Shown here: positions 34,718-43,183 of the stretch, piece by piece | Position numbering within the stretch: the stretch's first letter is position 1 | Layout of the letters: the number at the start of each line of letters is the position of its first letter | Source: Sporichthya polymorpha DSM 43042 | Lineage (GTDB): Bacteria > Actinomycetota > Actinomycetes > Sporichthyales > Sporichthyaceae | DNA: 64,000 nt | Direction of reading: 5' to 3' | NCBI RefSeq assembly: GCF_000384115.1 | Contig: NZ_KB913029.1 | Location: 4,997,057 to 5,061,056 of the forward strand | The notes under the pieces: model-generated | Told to the model about the DNA's origin: nothing | The model's database searches: none | What the model saw: the letters and a program-made list of their open reading frames with translations, nothing else | Position numbers and translations under genes: made by a program

Positions 34718-35998
34718 ATGTCGCAGCCCACCACCGCCGAGCCGACGGCGGCCGACTTCGCCCGTCGCGGGGGCCTCGCCACCCTGCGGCTGCTCGCCCT
34801 CGCGGTGGTGGCGCCGCCGGTCGCACTGGTGCTGTTCGCGCTCACCGTGGTGTCGCTGGCGCTGATCCCCGCCCTGGGTATCGGGCTCTTCGTCGTCCCG
34901 TGGGTCGCCGCGCTGAACCGCTCGGTCACCGACTTCCTGCGGCGCCTGGGACCGACCTGGTTCGGCGGCACGATCGACCGGCCCTACAAGCCGGCGCCGA
35001 TCCTCGGCGGCCCGATACGCAAGGCGGGCTGGGTGCTCGGCGACCCGGCGACGTGGCGGGACCTGCTCTGGCTGCTGTGGACGGCGACGCTCGGCTTCGC
35101 GCTGGTGCTGCTGCCCGTCGCCCTCGTGGGCCAAGGCATCTACGGCTGGGTGCTCACCGCCGGGGTGTGGCGTCCGATCTACGAAAACACCGGCGGCGAG
35201 TGGTACGCCTTCATCAAGGTCACCAGCTGGTCCCGCGCGTTCGGCGCCGGTCTGCTGGGCACGTCCTTCGTCCTGCTCGGCCTGACGCTCGCGCCGTACG
35301 TGCTGCGCCTGTCCGGCGCGATCACCCGCAGTCTGCTCGCCCCGACGAAGGAGCAGGCGCTGCGCCGGGTGAGTGAACTGACCGAGACGCGGAGCACGGC
35401 CGTCGACGTCTCCGCCGCCGAGATCCGGCGCATCGAGCGCGACCTCCACGACGGCGCCCAGGCCCGGCTCGTCGCGATGGGGATGAGCCTCGGGGCCGCC
35501 GAGCACCTGATGGACTCCGACCCCGAACGCGCCAAGGCGATGATCGCCGAGGCCCGCACGGCGTCGGTCGCGGCACTCAACGAGCTCCGCGACCTGGTGC
35601 GGGGAATCCTGCCCCCGGTCCTCGCCGAACGCGGTCTGGGCGACGCCGTCCGCGCGCTGGCGCTCGCCTCCCCCGCGCCGACGGAGGTCACCGTCACGCT
35701 GCCGACCCGGCTGCCCGACCCGGTCGAGTCCGCGGCGTACTTCGCGGTCTCGGAGGCGCTGACCAACGCGATCAAGCACGCCCGCGCGAGCCGCATCTGG
35801 ATCGACCTGCGCCACGACGGCCAGACGCTGCGCATCACCGTCGGCGACGACGGCCGGGGCGGCGCCGACCCCACCCGCGGGACCGGCCTCGCCGGCGTCG
35901 CGAAGCGGCTGTCGACCTTCGACGGACGGATCGACGTCGCGAGCCCGACCGGCGGTCCGACGATCGTCACGATGGAGGTTCCCGCCGGCGCCCGGTAG
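34718..35998 (+). CDS. sensor histidine kinase (NarL/DesK type)
   Basis: This 426-residue membrane kinase has an N-terminal sensor of the actinobacterial putative-sensor type with about four hydrophobic segments (residues 22-70 and 113-200, including LVLLPVALVGQGIYGWVL). A HisKA_3 dimerisation domain follows with the phosphorylated His244 in RIERDLHDGAQARLVAMG. The C-terminal HATPase domain carries SEALTNAIKHARAS (N box) and VGDDGRGGADPTRGTGLAG (G boxes). ATG 34718 has GATGCT 6 nt upstream (34706-34711), a probable leaderless start. It is followed 13 nt later by its response regulator. Confidence 0.92.
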   Translation: MSQPTTAEPTAADFARRGGLATLRLLALAVVAPPVALVLFALTVVSLALIPALGIGLFVVPWVAALNRSVTDFLRRLGPTWFGGTIDRPYKPAPILGGPIRKAGWVLGDPATWRDLLWLLWTATLGFALVLLPVALVGQGIYGWVLTAGVWRPIYENTGGEWYAFIKVTSWSRAFGAGLLGTSFVLLGLTLAPYVLRLSGAITRSLLAPTKEQALRRVSELTETRSTAVDVSAAEIRRIERDLHDGAQARLVAMGMSLGAAEHLMDSDPERAKAMIAEARTASVAALNELRDLVRGILPPVLAERGLGDAVRALALASPAPTEVTVTLPTRLPDPVESAAYFAVSEALTNAIKHARASRIWIDLRHDGQTLRITVGDDGRGGADPTRGTGLAGVAKRLSTFDGRIDVASPTGGPTIVTMEVPAGAR

Positions 35999-36011
35999 TT
36001 AGGGTGAGCGG

Positions 36012-36659
36012 ATGCGGGTCGTGCTGGCGGAGGATCTCTTCCTGCTGCGTGACGGCCTGATCCGGCTGCTCGAGGCGTACGGGTTCACGATCGCGGCGGC
36101 GGTCGACAACGGCCCGGACCTCGTGACCGCCCTGCGCGAGGAGAAGCCCGACGTCGCGGTCGTCGACGTCCGCCTCCCGCCGACGCTCACCGACGAGGGC
36201 CTCCAGGCCGCGCTCGAGGCCCGGCGGCACACGCCGGGTCTGCCGATCCTCGTGCTGTCCCAGCACGTCGAGCAGCTCTACGCGCGCGAACTGCTGGCCG
36301 ACGGGAACGGCGGGATCGGCTACCTGCTCAAGGACCGGGTGCTCGACGCCGACCAGTTCGTCGACGCGGTGCGCCGCGTCGCCGAGGGCGGGACCGCGAT
36401 GGACCCGCAGGTCATCGCCGCACTCCTCGCCCGCCCCGCCCGGCAGACCCCGCTGGGCGAACTGACGCCCCGTGAGCACGAGGTGCTCGGGCTGATGGCC
36501 GAGGGCCGTTCGAACGCCGCGATCGCCGCCAAGCTCGTCGTCACCGAACGCGCCGTCGCCAAGCACACGGCCAACATCTTCGCCAAGCTGAACCTGCCAC
36601 CGAGCGACGACGACAACCGCCGCGTCCTCGCGGTGCTGGCCTACCTCGACGGTTCCTGA
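36012..36659 (+). CDS. LuxR/NarL-type response regulator
   Basis: This 215-residue partner of the upstream kinase has a receiver domain with acidic pocket Glu7/Asp8, phosphoacceptor Asp52 in AVVDVRLPPT, and conserved Ser/Lys positions (VLSQHV, YLLKDR). A C-terminal LuxR HTH follows (LTPREHEVLGLMAEGRSNAAIAAKLVVTERAVAKHTANIF). The ATG at 36012 lies 6 nt after TAGGGT (36000-36005), which overlaps the kinase's stop region. The regulator may thus have its own leaderless promoter as well as operon transcription. Likely target: the divergent MMPL gene. Its 3' end overlaps the convergent MFS gene by 19 nt. Confidence 0.93.
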   Translation: MRVVLAEDLFLLRDGLIRLLEAYGFTIAAAVDNGPDLVTALREEKPDVAVVDVRLPPTLTDEGLQAALEARRHTPGLPILVLSQHVEQLYARELLADGNGGIGYLLKDRVLDADQFVDAVRRVAEGGTAMDPQVIAALLARPARQTPLGELTPREHEVLGLMAEGRSNAAIAAKLVVTERAVAKHTANIFAKLNLPPSDDDNRRVLAVLAYLDGS

Positions 36660-37891
36660 CTCGGCGACTCCTGGGTCGCGGGCGCGGGGTCCAGGACCGC
36701 GTCCAGTTCGCGGCCCGGCCACGCGAGATGGGCGGCGAGGAGGACGAACAGGCCGAGCGTCCCGGCGGCGAAGACCGAGTCGGCGGGGGTGAACACGTCG
36801 GCGGCCCAACCGGCGAGCACGAACGAGATCGCGATCGCGGCGTTGAACCCGGCGGCGGCGAGCCCGCCGACCGCGCCGCGGCGCTCGGGCGGGGTCAGCA
36901 GCGTCACGACGACCATGATCGGCAGCAGGAACGCCTGGCAGATGCCGGCCGCGAACCACAGCGCCATCGTCGGGTACACGCCGAGGTCGAGGCCGGACAA
37001 CAGCAGCGGGACGCAGCCGGCGGCGAGCAGCGGCCGGATCATCCGGACGGCCACGATCGGCGGGTAGCGCGCGATCAGCCAGGCACCGAGCGCCGCGCCC
37101 GCGGGCAGCGACGCGATCAGCGCGCCGCCCATCCGTTCGGAGTCGTGCTCGACGGCGTACGCGAGCGCCACCGCCTCGGGTGCGATCAGCACCCCGCCGG
37201 CCGCCCAGCCGAGAGCGATGAACACGCGGCGGACCGGATCGGCCAGGACCGCCCGGACGGCCACGCGGACGTCCGGCCCGCGCGGCGCCCCGGCGAGCGC
37301 GGCCGGTCGGTGCCGGACGCCGACAGTCAGGATGAACGCCGACACCAGATAGCTGACCACGTCGAGCCACAACGCCAGCTGCGCCGACGCCCCGTACGCG
37401 ACGAGACCGCCGAGGGCGAGGCCCACGGTCTGGTTCAGCTGGAACAGCGTGCGGGAGATACCGGACCCGGCGTGGAAGTCGGCGGGATCGGTCAGGACGT
37501 CGGGCACCAGCGCCGCGCGCGCGGCGTCGAAGGGCGCGCTGAAGAGTTCGGCGAACAGCAGCAGGCCGGTGAGCAGCCACAGCGGTGCCTCGGTGGCGAC
37601 GCACAGCGCGAGCACCGCGACGACGACGGCCCGCGCGAGGTCGCACCAGATCATCAGCGCCCGGCGCGGCAGCCGGTCCGCCAGCGGCCCGAGGGCGACG
37701 GACCCGACGATGCCGGGCAGGTAGCTGACCATGAAGGCCAGCGCCGAGTACAGCGCGCTGCCCGACCGTTCCAGCACGATGCCCGCGACGGCGACGCGAG
37801 CGAACTGGTCACCGATCTCCCCGGTGACCTGCGCCGCGATCAGGGAACGGAACTCGGCCTGCCGCCAAGGCCGTCCCCGGCCGTCACTCAC
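36641..37891 (-). CDS. MFS transporter
   Basis: This 416-residue major facilitator protein has about 12 hydrophobic helices. EIGDQFARVAVAGIVLERSGSALYSALAFMVSYLPGIVGSVALGPLADRLPRR contains the MFS motif between helices 2 and 3. LFAELFSAPFDAARAALVPDVL is typical of the macrolide-efflux-like (enterobactin exporter-like) subgroup. Substrate unknown. GTG 37891 overlaps the glnE stop (GTGA), so its translation is coupled to glnE, an unusual pairing of a nitrogen regulator with an exporter. Confidence 0.87.
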   Translation of the reverse strand: MSDGRGRPWRQAEFRSLIAAQVTGEIGDQFARVAVAGIVLERSGSALYSALAFMVSYLPGIVGSVALGPLADRLPRRALMIWCDLARAVVVAVLALCVATEAPLWLLTGLLLFAELFSAPFDAARAALVPDVLTDPADFHAGSGISRTLFQLNQTVGLALGGLVAYGASAQLALWLDVVSYLVSAFILTVGVRHRPAALAGAPRGPDVRVAVRAVLADPVRRVFIALGWAAGGVLIAPEAVALAYAVEHDSERMGGALIASLPAGAALGAWLIARYPPIVAVRMIRPLLAAGCVPLLLSGLDLGVYPTMALWFAAGICQAFLLPIMVVVTLLTPPERRGAVGGLAAAGFNAAIAISFVLAGWAADVFTPADSVFAAGTLGLFVLLAAHLAWPGRELDAVLDPAPATQESPSQEPSR

Positions 37892-40800
37892 CCGTAGAAC
37901 ACCCGCTCCACGACCGTGCGCGCGTGGCGCGTGACCCGGCGGTAGTCGTCGAGCATCCGGCCGGTCTCGTCGACGGGATACCCGAGGATGCGCGCGATCG
38001 AGGACTGCTCCCGGCCGCCGGTCGGCGGGCTGTCCGCCGGGCGGCCCCGGACGAGCATGATCGCGTTCCGGATGCGGGTCGCGAGCTTCCACGCCGTCGC
38101 CAGCTCGGTCATGTCCGCCGCGGTGATCAGGTCGTGATCGCGGGCCACCTCGAGCGTCGCGAGGGTCCGGGTCGTGCGCAGACCCTCGATCTTCGCCCCG
38201 TGCTGCAGCTGCAGGAGCTGCGCGACCCACTCGACGTCCGCGAGCCCGCCGCGGCCGAGCTTGGTGTGGATCGACGGGTCGGCGCCGCGCGGCAACCGCT
38301 CGGACTCGACGCGCGCCTTGATCCGGCGGATCTCGCGGACCTGATCCTCGGTCAGACCTCCTACGGGGTACCGCAACGGATTGATCAGCGCCGTGAAGCG
38401 CTCACCGAGCTCCGGGTCACCGGCGACGAACTCCGCCCGCAGCAGCGCCTGGGCCTCCCAGTCGCTCGACCAGCGCGAGTAGTACTGCTCGTAGGACTGC
38501 AGCGACCGCACGAGCGGGCCGTTGCGCCCCTCCGGCCGCAGGTCGGTGTCGACCTCGAGCGGCGGCTCGGGCGCCTGCATCTGCATCAGCCGGCGGAGTT
38601 CGTTGGCGATCGCGTGCGCCGCGTCGGTCGCCGGCTTGTCCTCGACGAACGGCATCGGCTCGTGCACGAACATGACGTCCGCGTCGCTGGCGTAACTCAT
38701 CTCGTGCCCACCGAGCCGACCCATCGCGATGACCGCCATGCGCACTACGGGGTCGCCGTCCCCCACCACCGACCGCGTGGCCGCGGCGAGCCCGCCCGCC
38801 AGCGTCGCGGCGACGACGTCGCTGAGCGCCTCGCAGACGTCGGTGACATCGATCAGGCCGAGGGCGTCGGCGGCGGCGATCCGGAACTGCTCGCGCCGGC
38901 GGATGCCGCGCGCCGCGATCGCGGCCGCCTCGGCGTTCTGTGCCCGCGCCACCGCCGCGTTCACCTCGGTCAGCAGCGCGGCGCGGTCGCGGGGCCGCAG
39001 GTCGGTGTCGTCGGCCAGCATCTGGATCGCCTCGGGCGCGCGCTGCAGCAGTTCCGCGGCGAAGCGCGAGCTGGCGAGCAGGTGCGCGAGCCGCTCGGCG
39101 GCCATGCCCTCGTCCCGCAGCAGCCGGAGATACCAGGGCGTCTCGCCGAGGGCGTCCGAGACCTGACGGAACGACAGCAGACCCGCGTCGGGATCGGGCG
39201 CGTCGGCGAACCAGCCGAGCATCGCGGGCAGGAGCTGCCGCTGGATCGACGCCCGCCGGCTCAGGCCGGACGTCAACGCCTCCAGGTGCCGCAGCGCGCC
39301 GGCCGGGTCGGCGTAGCCGAGGGCGGACAGGCGCGCCCGCGCCGCTTCGGTCGTCAAGCGGGTCTCGGCCTCCGAGACGCGGGACACGGCCATCAGCAGC
39401 GGCCGGTAGAAGAGCTTCTCGTGCAGGCGGCGGACCTCGTGGGCGTGCTTGCGCCAGGTCTCGGTGAGCTCCGCCTTCGGGTCGCCCTTGAGACCCATCG
39501 CCCGGCCGAGGCGGCGCATGTCCGCGTCGCCGTCGGGCAGCACGTGCGTCCGCCAGAGCTTGTAGAGCTGGATGCGGTGCTCGAGGGTGCGCAGGAACCG
39601 GTAGGCATCGTCGAGGCGCGCCGCATCCTCGCGACCGACGTAGCCGCCCTGCGAGAGCGCGGCCAGCGCCGAGAGCGTCGTCCCGCTGTGCAGGGTGTCG
39701 TCGCCGCGGCCGTGCACCATCTGCAGCAGCTGCACGGCGAACTCGACGTCGCGCAGACCGCCAGGGCCGAGCTTGATCTGCCGCTCCGCCTCGGCGGGGG
39801 TGAGCGTCGCCTCGACCCGCTTGCGCATCGCCTGGACGTCGGCGACGAAGTTCTCGCGGTTCGCGGCCTTCCAGACCAGCGGCCCGACCGCCTCCATGTA
39901 CGCCTTGCCGAGCGCGCGGTCCCCGGCCACCGGGCGCGCCTTGAGCAGCGCCTGGAACTCCCAGGTCTTCGCCCAGCGCTCGTAGTAGGCGACGTGGCTG
40001 GCGAGCGTGCGGACCAGCGGGCCCTGCTTGCCCTCGGGCCGCAGCGCGGCGTCGACGGGCCAGATCGTGCCCTCGGCCGTCGAGGCGGAGCAGGCCTTCA
40101 TCATCGCAGAGGCCAGCTGCGTCGCCGTTCGCATCGCTGACGCCTCGTCAGGTTCGCCCTGACCCTCGACCTCGCGAGCTTCGGCCACGAACACGACGTC
40201 GACGTCACTGACGTAGTTGAGCTCGCGCCCGCCGCACTTGCCCATGCCGATCACGGTGAGCCGACAGCGCGGCGCATCCTCGGGCAGGCCGGCGCGGGCG
40301 ATCGCGAGCGCGGCCTCGAGGGTCGCGCCGGCGAGATCCGCGAGCTCGGCCGAGACCTCCTCGAGCCCGGACCCGCCGGTCAGGTCGCGCGCGGCGAGGC
40401 GGAGCAGCCAGCGGCGGTACGCGACCCGGAGCCGGTCGTAGGTCGTCTCCCCCGCGTCGTCGGCGACGGGCTCGGCCTCGTCCGGGTTCGCCCCGACGGC
40501 CTCGAGCATCGCGGCGCGCAGGTAGTACGGGGTGTCCGGTGACCCGGCGTCCTTCTCCAGCAGCCGCCAGTCCTCGGGGTGGCGGAGCAGGAACTCGCCG
40601 AGGGCCTGCGAGGCGCCGAGGACGGCGATCAGGCGCCGCCGGAAGACCTCGGAACGTTCGAGCGCCGCGCGCAGCTCCTTGGCGTCCGTGACCTCGGCGA
40701 GGGCCGTCAGCGTGGCCAGCGCCAGGTCGGGGTCACCGGCGTCCGCGAACGCGGCGAGCCGGTCGGGACGGGACGCCAGATCCAGGCCGGGCAGCGCCAT

Positions 40801-40896
40801 CTGCCGCAGCGCCTGCTCGCGGTCCTGGAAGCCCATCCGGGCCAGCAGCGCCTCGGTCGTGGCCGTTCGGGAACGGAACGGATCTGGCGCGCTCAC
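37888..40896 (-). CDS. glnE: GlnE: glutamine synthetase adenylyltransferase/adenylyl-removing enzyme
   Basis: GlnE attaches AMP to, and removes it from, a tyrosine of GlnA1, tuning glutamine synthesis to nitrogen supply. The 1002-residue protein has two nucleotidyltransferase domains. The N-terminal deadenylylating domain carries GMGKCGGRELNYVSDVDVVF (about 217), the C-terminal adenylylating domain AMGRLGGHEMSYASDADVMF (about 725), each with the paired Asp residues, plus helical GlnD-PII-type regions between. GTG 40896 is chosen because TAAGTT on the minus strand lies 7 nt before it (40909-40904), a leaderless arrangement; a TTG at 40905 would add three residues. The target tyrosine is visible in GlnA1 (Tyr402). 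Confidence 0.94.
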   Translation of the reverse strand: MSAPDPFRSRTATTEALLARMGFQDREQALRQMALPGLDLASRPDRLAAFADAGDPDLALATLTALAEVTDAKELRAALERSEVFRRRLIAVLGASQALGEFLLRHPEDWRLLEKDAGSPDTPYYLRAAMLEAVGANPDEAEPVADDAGETTYDRLRVAYRRWLLRLAARDLTGGSGLEEVSAELADLAGATLEAALAIARAGLPEDAPRCRLTVIGMGKCGGRELNYVSDVDVVFVAEAREVEGQGEPDEASAMRTATQLASAMMKACSASTAEGTIWPVDAALRPEGKQGPLVRTLASHVAYYERWAKTWEFQALLKARPVAGDRALGKAYMEAVGPLVWKAANRENFVADVQAMRKRVEATLTPAEAERQIKLGPGGLRDVEFAVQLLQMVHGRGDDTLHSGTTLSALAALSQGGYVGREDAARLDDAYRFLRTLEHRIQLYKLWRTHVLPDGDADMRRLGRAMGLKGDPKAELTETWRKHAHEVRRLHEKLFYRPLLMAVSRVSEAETRLTTEAARARLSALGYADPAGALRHLEALTSGLSRRASIQRQLLPAMLGWFADAPDPDAGLLSFRQVSDALGETPWYLRLLRDEGMAAERLAHLLASSRFAAELLQRAPEAIQMLADDTDLRPRDRAALLTEVNAAVARAQNAEAAAIAARGIRRREQFRIAAADALGLIDVTDVCEALSDVVAATLAGGLAAATRSVVGDGDPVVRMAVIAMGRLGGHEMSYASDADVMFVHEPMPFVEDKPATDAAHAIANELRRLMQMQAPEPPLEVDTDLRPEGRNGPLVRSLQSYEQYYSRWSSDWEAQALLRAEFVAGDPELGERFTALINPLRYPVGGLTEDQVREIRRIKARVESERLPRGADPSIHTKLGRGGLADVEWVAQLLQLQHGAKIEGLRTTRTLATLEVARDHDLITAADMTELATAWKLATRIRNAIMLVRGRPADSPPTGGREQSSIARILGYPVDETGRMLDDYRRVTRHARTVVERVFYG

Positions 40897-40939
40897 GGGG
40901 ATCAACTTAGTGCGGCCCCGTCGATGAAATGCTGGAGCC

Positions 40940-41449
40940 GTGGAGTTGCAGGTTCACGCTCGCGTCGTCCTCGGCGTCCTGTGCGTCGAAGGGCCGGCGC
41001 ACGGCTTCGCCCTCGCGCGCATGCTCTCGCCGGAGGCCGAGCTCGGTCGCGCCTGGTCGGTGTCGCGGCCGCAGGTGTACCGGGCGATCGAGCAGCTCGC
41101 CGACGCCGGCTTCGCGAAGGCGGGCGAGGTCGAGACCGGCTCCCGCGGCCCGGGCCGCACCCCGTTCCAGGTCACCCCGGCCGGCTCCGCCGCCGCCCGC
41201 GAGTGGCTCGACCAGCCCGTCGACCATCTCCGCGACGCCCGCTCCGAGCTGCTGATCAAGCTCATGCTCCGCGAGCGGATGGGCCTGCCCCGCTCCCCGT
41301 TCATCGACGAGCAGTACCAGGTCTTCGCCGACCTCACCGACGCCCTGAGCAAGCGTTCCGACGCCGACCGCGACGACCTCGTCGCCATCTGGCGCGCCGA
41401 GATGGCTCGCGGCGTCCTGTCCGCGATCCAGCGCCTCCGCCGCCCCTGA
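40940..41449 (+). CDS. PadR family transcriptional regulator
   Basis: This 169-residue regulator has an N-terminal winged helix, VVLGVLCVEGPAHGFALARMLSPEAELGRAWSVSRPQVYRAIEQLADAGFAKAGEVETGSRGPGRTPFQVT (about 8-80), typical of PadR. The C-terminal helical dimerisation region includes RDARSELLIKLMLRERMG. Effector unknown. GTG 40940 has AATGCT 6 nt upstream (40928-40933). It is divergent from glnE over 43 nt and converges toward glnA2 through a patch of palindromes. Confidence 0.9.
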   Translation: MELQVHARVVLGVLCVEGPAHGFALARMLSPEAELGRAWSVSRPQVYRAIEQLADAGFAKAGEVETGSRGPGRTPFQVTPAGSAAAREWLDQPVDHLRDARSELLIKLMLRERMGLPRSPFIDEQYQVFADLTDALSKRSDADRDDLVAIWRAEMARGVLSAIQRLRRP

Positions 41450-41509
41450 TGTCAAGAAAGGGTGACACCCCTTACTGCGCAGTAAGGGGTGTCACCCTTT
41501 CTTGACATC
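41448..41509. repeat. 62-bp perfect palindrome (terminator-like dispersed repeat)
   Basis: Two 31-bp arms (41448-41478 and 41479-41509) are exact reverse complements with no loop, centred on CTGCGCAG. It overlaps the last two bases of the PadR stop codon. Each arm contains the 21-bp unit found once at 3682-3702, including the self-complementary GGGTG-T-CACCC. It can serve as a bidirectional terminator. Confidence 0.9.
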
Positions 41510-41518
41510 GGCGGCAGC

Positions 41519-41590
41519 GTCCAGGCACGGCGCGGTGTCCAGGCACGGCGCGGTGTCCAGGCACGGCGCGGTGTCCAGGCACGGCGCAGG
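41519..41590. repeat. tandem repeat, four copies of an 18-bp unit
   Basis: GTCCAGGCACGGCGCGGT occurs three times exactly (41519, 41537, 41555), and a fourth copy (41573-41590) differs only at the end. It lies in non-coding sequence between PadR and glnA2. Confidence 0.9.
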
Positions 41591-41626
41591 CCCTGGAGGA
41601 ATCCGCCCGATTCCCTCTCAGGGCCT
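41588..41626. repeat. hairpin following the tandem repeat
   Basis: AGGCCCTG (41588-41595) pairs with CAGGGCCT (41619-41626), with a further inner stem GAGGAATC/GATTCCCTC around CGCCC. It would fold as a long imperfect stem-loop in RNA. Confidence 0.6.
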
Positions 41627-41659
41627 GCGTGAAGGTGCCGCGCCGTCGGCGTAGTTCAT

Positions 41660-41711
41660 GTCGTAGTTGCACTGTAACTTCCGATTAGTCACAGTGCAAC
41701 TACGACTTTTT
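41660..41711 (+). terminator. intrinsic terminator, plus strand
   Basis: A perfect 16-bp stem (GTCGTAGTTGCACTGT, 41660-41675, with 41691-41706) and a 15-nt loop are followed by TTTTT. It would stop plus-strand transcripts before they run antisense into glnA2. Confidence 0.8.
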
Positions 41712-41743
41712 GTGGTCCGCGCTACAGATTCGCTGCCGGGTCG

Positions 41744-43081
41744 CTACAGGACGGGCAGGTACCGGTCGAGCTCGAACGGGGTGACCTGCATCCGGTACTC
41801 CTCCCACTCGCGCCGCTTGTTGCGGAGGAAGAAGTCGAAGACGTGCTCCCCGAGGGTCTCGGCGGCGAGCTCGCTGCGCTCCATGAGGGCGATGGCCTCG
41901 GCGAGGTTCTGGGGCAGCGGGTCGATGCCGAGCGCGCGACGCTCGGAGGCCGAGAGCGACCAGACGTCGTCCTCGGCGCCCGGCGGGAGCTCGTAGCCCT
42001 CGTCGATGCCCTTGAGGCCGGCGGCCAGGAGGAGGGCGTAGGCGAGGTAGGGGTTGCAGGCGGAGTCGATCGAGCGGACCTCGACGCGGGTGGACTGGCC
42101 CTTGGTCGGCTTGTACATCGGCACGCGGACCAGCGCGGAGCGGTTGTTGTGGCCCCAGCAGATGTAGGACGGGGCCTCGCCGCCGCCCCAGAGGCGCTTG
42201 TAGGAGTTCACCCACTGGTTGGTGACCGCGGTGATCTCGGCGGAGTGCTTGAGCAGGCCGGCGATGAACGCCCGGCCGACCTTCGAGAGCTGGTACTCGG
42301 CGCCGGCCTCGTAGAAGGCGTTGCGGTCGCCCTCGAACAGCGACAGGTGGGTGTGCATGGCCGAGCCGGGGTGCTCGGTGAAGGGCTTCGGCATGAACGA
42401 GGCGAAGACACCCTGCTCGAGACCGACCTCCTTCATGACCATGCGGAACGTCATGATGTTGTCGGCGGTGGAGAGCGCGTCGGCGTAGCGGAGGTCGATC
42501 TCCTGCTGGCCGGGGCCGCCCTCGTGATGGCTGTACTCGACCGAGATCCCCATCGACTCCAGCATCGTGATGGCGTGCCGACGGAAGTCGTGCCCGGCGC
42601 CGTGGATGGTGTGGTCGAAGTAGCCGCCGTGGTCGATCGGCGAGGGACGCTCACCGGTCGCCGGGTGCTTGTCGAACAGGTAGAACTCGATCTCGGGGTG
42701 CGTGTAGAAGGTGAAGCCCAGGTCGCTGGCCTTCGCGAGCGTCCGCTTGAGGACGTACCGCGGGTCGGCGAAGCTCGGCGTCCCGTCGGTCTGGAGGATG
42801 TCGCAGAACATGCGGGCGGTCCCGGGCGCCTCCGCCCGCCACGGCAGCACCTGGAAGGTGGCCGGGTCCGGCTTGGCGAGCATGTCGGACTCGTGGACGC
42901 GGGCGAAGCCCTCGATCGCGGAGCCGTCGAAGCCGATGCCCTCGGCGAAGGCCGCCTCGAGTTCCGCCGGGGCGATCGCCACCGACTTCAGGAAGCCGAG
43001 GACGTCCGTGAACCACAGTCGGACGAAGCGCAGGTCGCGCTCCTCAAGGGTGCGCAACACGAATTCGGTCTGCTTGTCCAT
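41744..43081 (-). CDS. glnA2: second class I glutamine synthetase (GlnA2)
   Basis: This 445-residue glutamine synthetase paralogue resembles mycobacterial/streptomycete GlnA2. It has DKQTEFVLRTLEERDLRFVRLWFTDVLG at the N-terminus, FDGSAIEGFARVHESDM, the catalytic HPEIEFYLFD and HHEGGPGQQEIDLRYADAL, and EHPGSAMHTHLSLFEGD. The adenylylation region reads PGAEDDVWSLSASE instead of the tyrosine motif seen in GlnA1, so it is probably not a GlnE target. In relatives such paralogues can act on other amines or polyamines; here activity is unproven. ATG 43081 is chosen over 43090 because GAGAAT lies 7 nt upstream on the minus strand. A GlnR-like site lies about 40-70 nt upstream. Confidence 0.92.
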   Translation of the reverse strand: MDKQTEFVLRTLEERDLRFVRLWFTDVLGFLKSVAIAPAELEAAFAEGIGFDGSAIEGFARVHESDMLAKPDPATFQVLPWRAEAPGTARMFCDILQTDGTPSFADPRYVLKRTLAKASDLGFTFYTHPEIEFYLFDKHPATGERPSPIDHGGYFDHTIHGAGHDFRRHAITMLESMGISVEYSHHEGGPGQQEIDLRYADALSTADNIMTFRMVMKEVGLEQGVFASFMPKPFTEHPGSAMHTHLSLFEGDRNAFYEAGAEYQLSKVGRAFIAGLLKHSAEITAVTNQWVNSYKRLWGGGEAPSYICWGHNNRSALVRVPMYKPTKGQSTRVEVRSIDSACNPYLAYALLLAAGLKGIDEGYELPPGAEDDVWSLSASERRALGIDPLPQNLAEAIALMERSELAAETLGEHVFDFFLRNKRREWEEYRMQVTPFELDRYLPVL

Positions 43082-43122
43082 ACGCGCCATTCTCACGGAT
43101 AACACCTGTCGGGGTGCAGCCT

Positions 43123-43149
43123 GTCCGGCTGGTGTTTCGTCGCGGTTAC
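43123..43149 (-). promoter_or_regulatory. GlnR-like operator upstream of glnA2
   Basis: On the minus strand GTAAC (43149-43145), six bases, GAAAC (43138-43134), six bases and CGGAC follow the GlnR spacing, the first two pentamers matching exactly. The core lies about 53-68 nt upstream of the leaderless glnA2 start, suitable for activation or roadblock. Confidence 0.6.
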
Positions 43150-43183
43150 GGACCGGACTCACCGGGGTGGCACGCTGGGGGAA

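Noticed and set aside
37924-40140. Long open frame opposite glnE (738 codons)
   Set aside because: Shadow frame of a clearly recognised enzyme.
41472-41672. Minus-strand frame with AVPGHR repeats
   Set aside because: It is simply the translation of the 18-bp tandem repeat and the palindrome; no ribosome site and no homologous feel.
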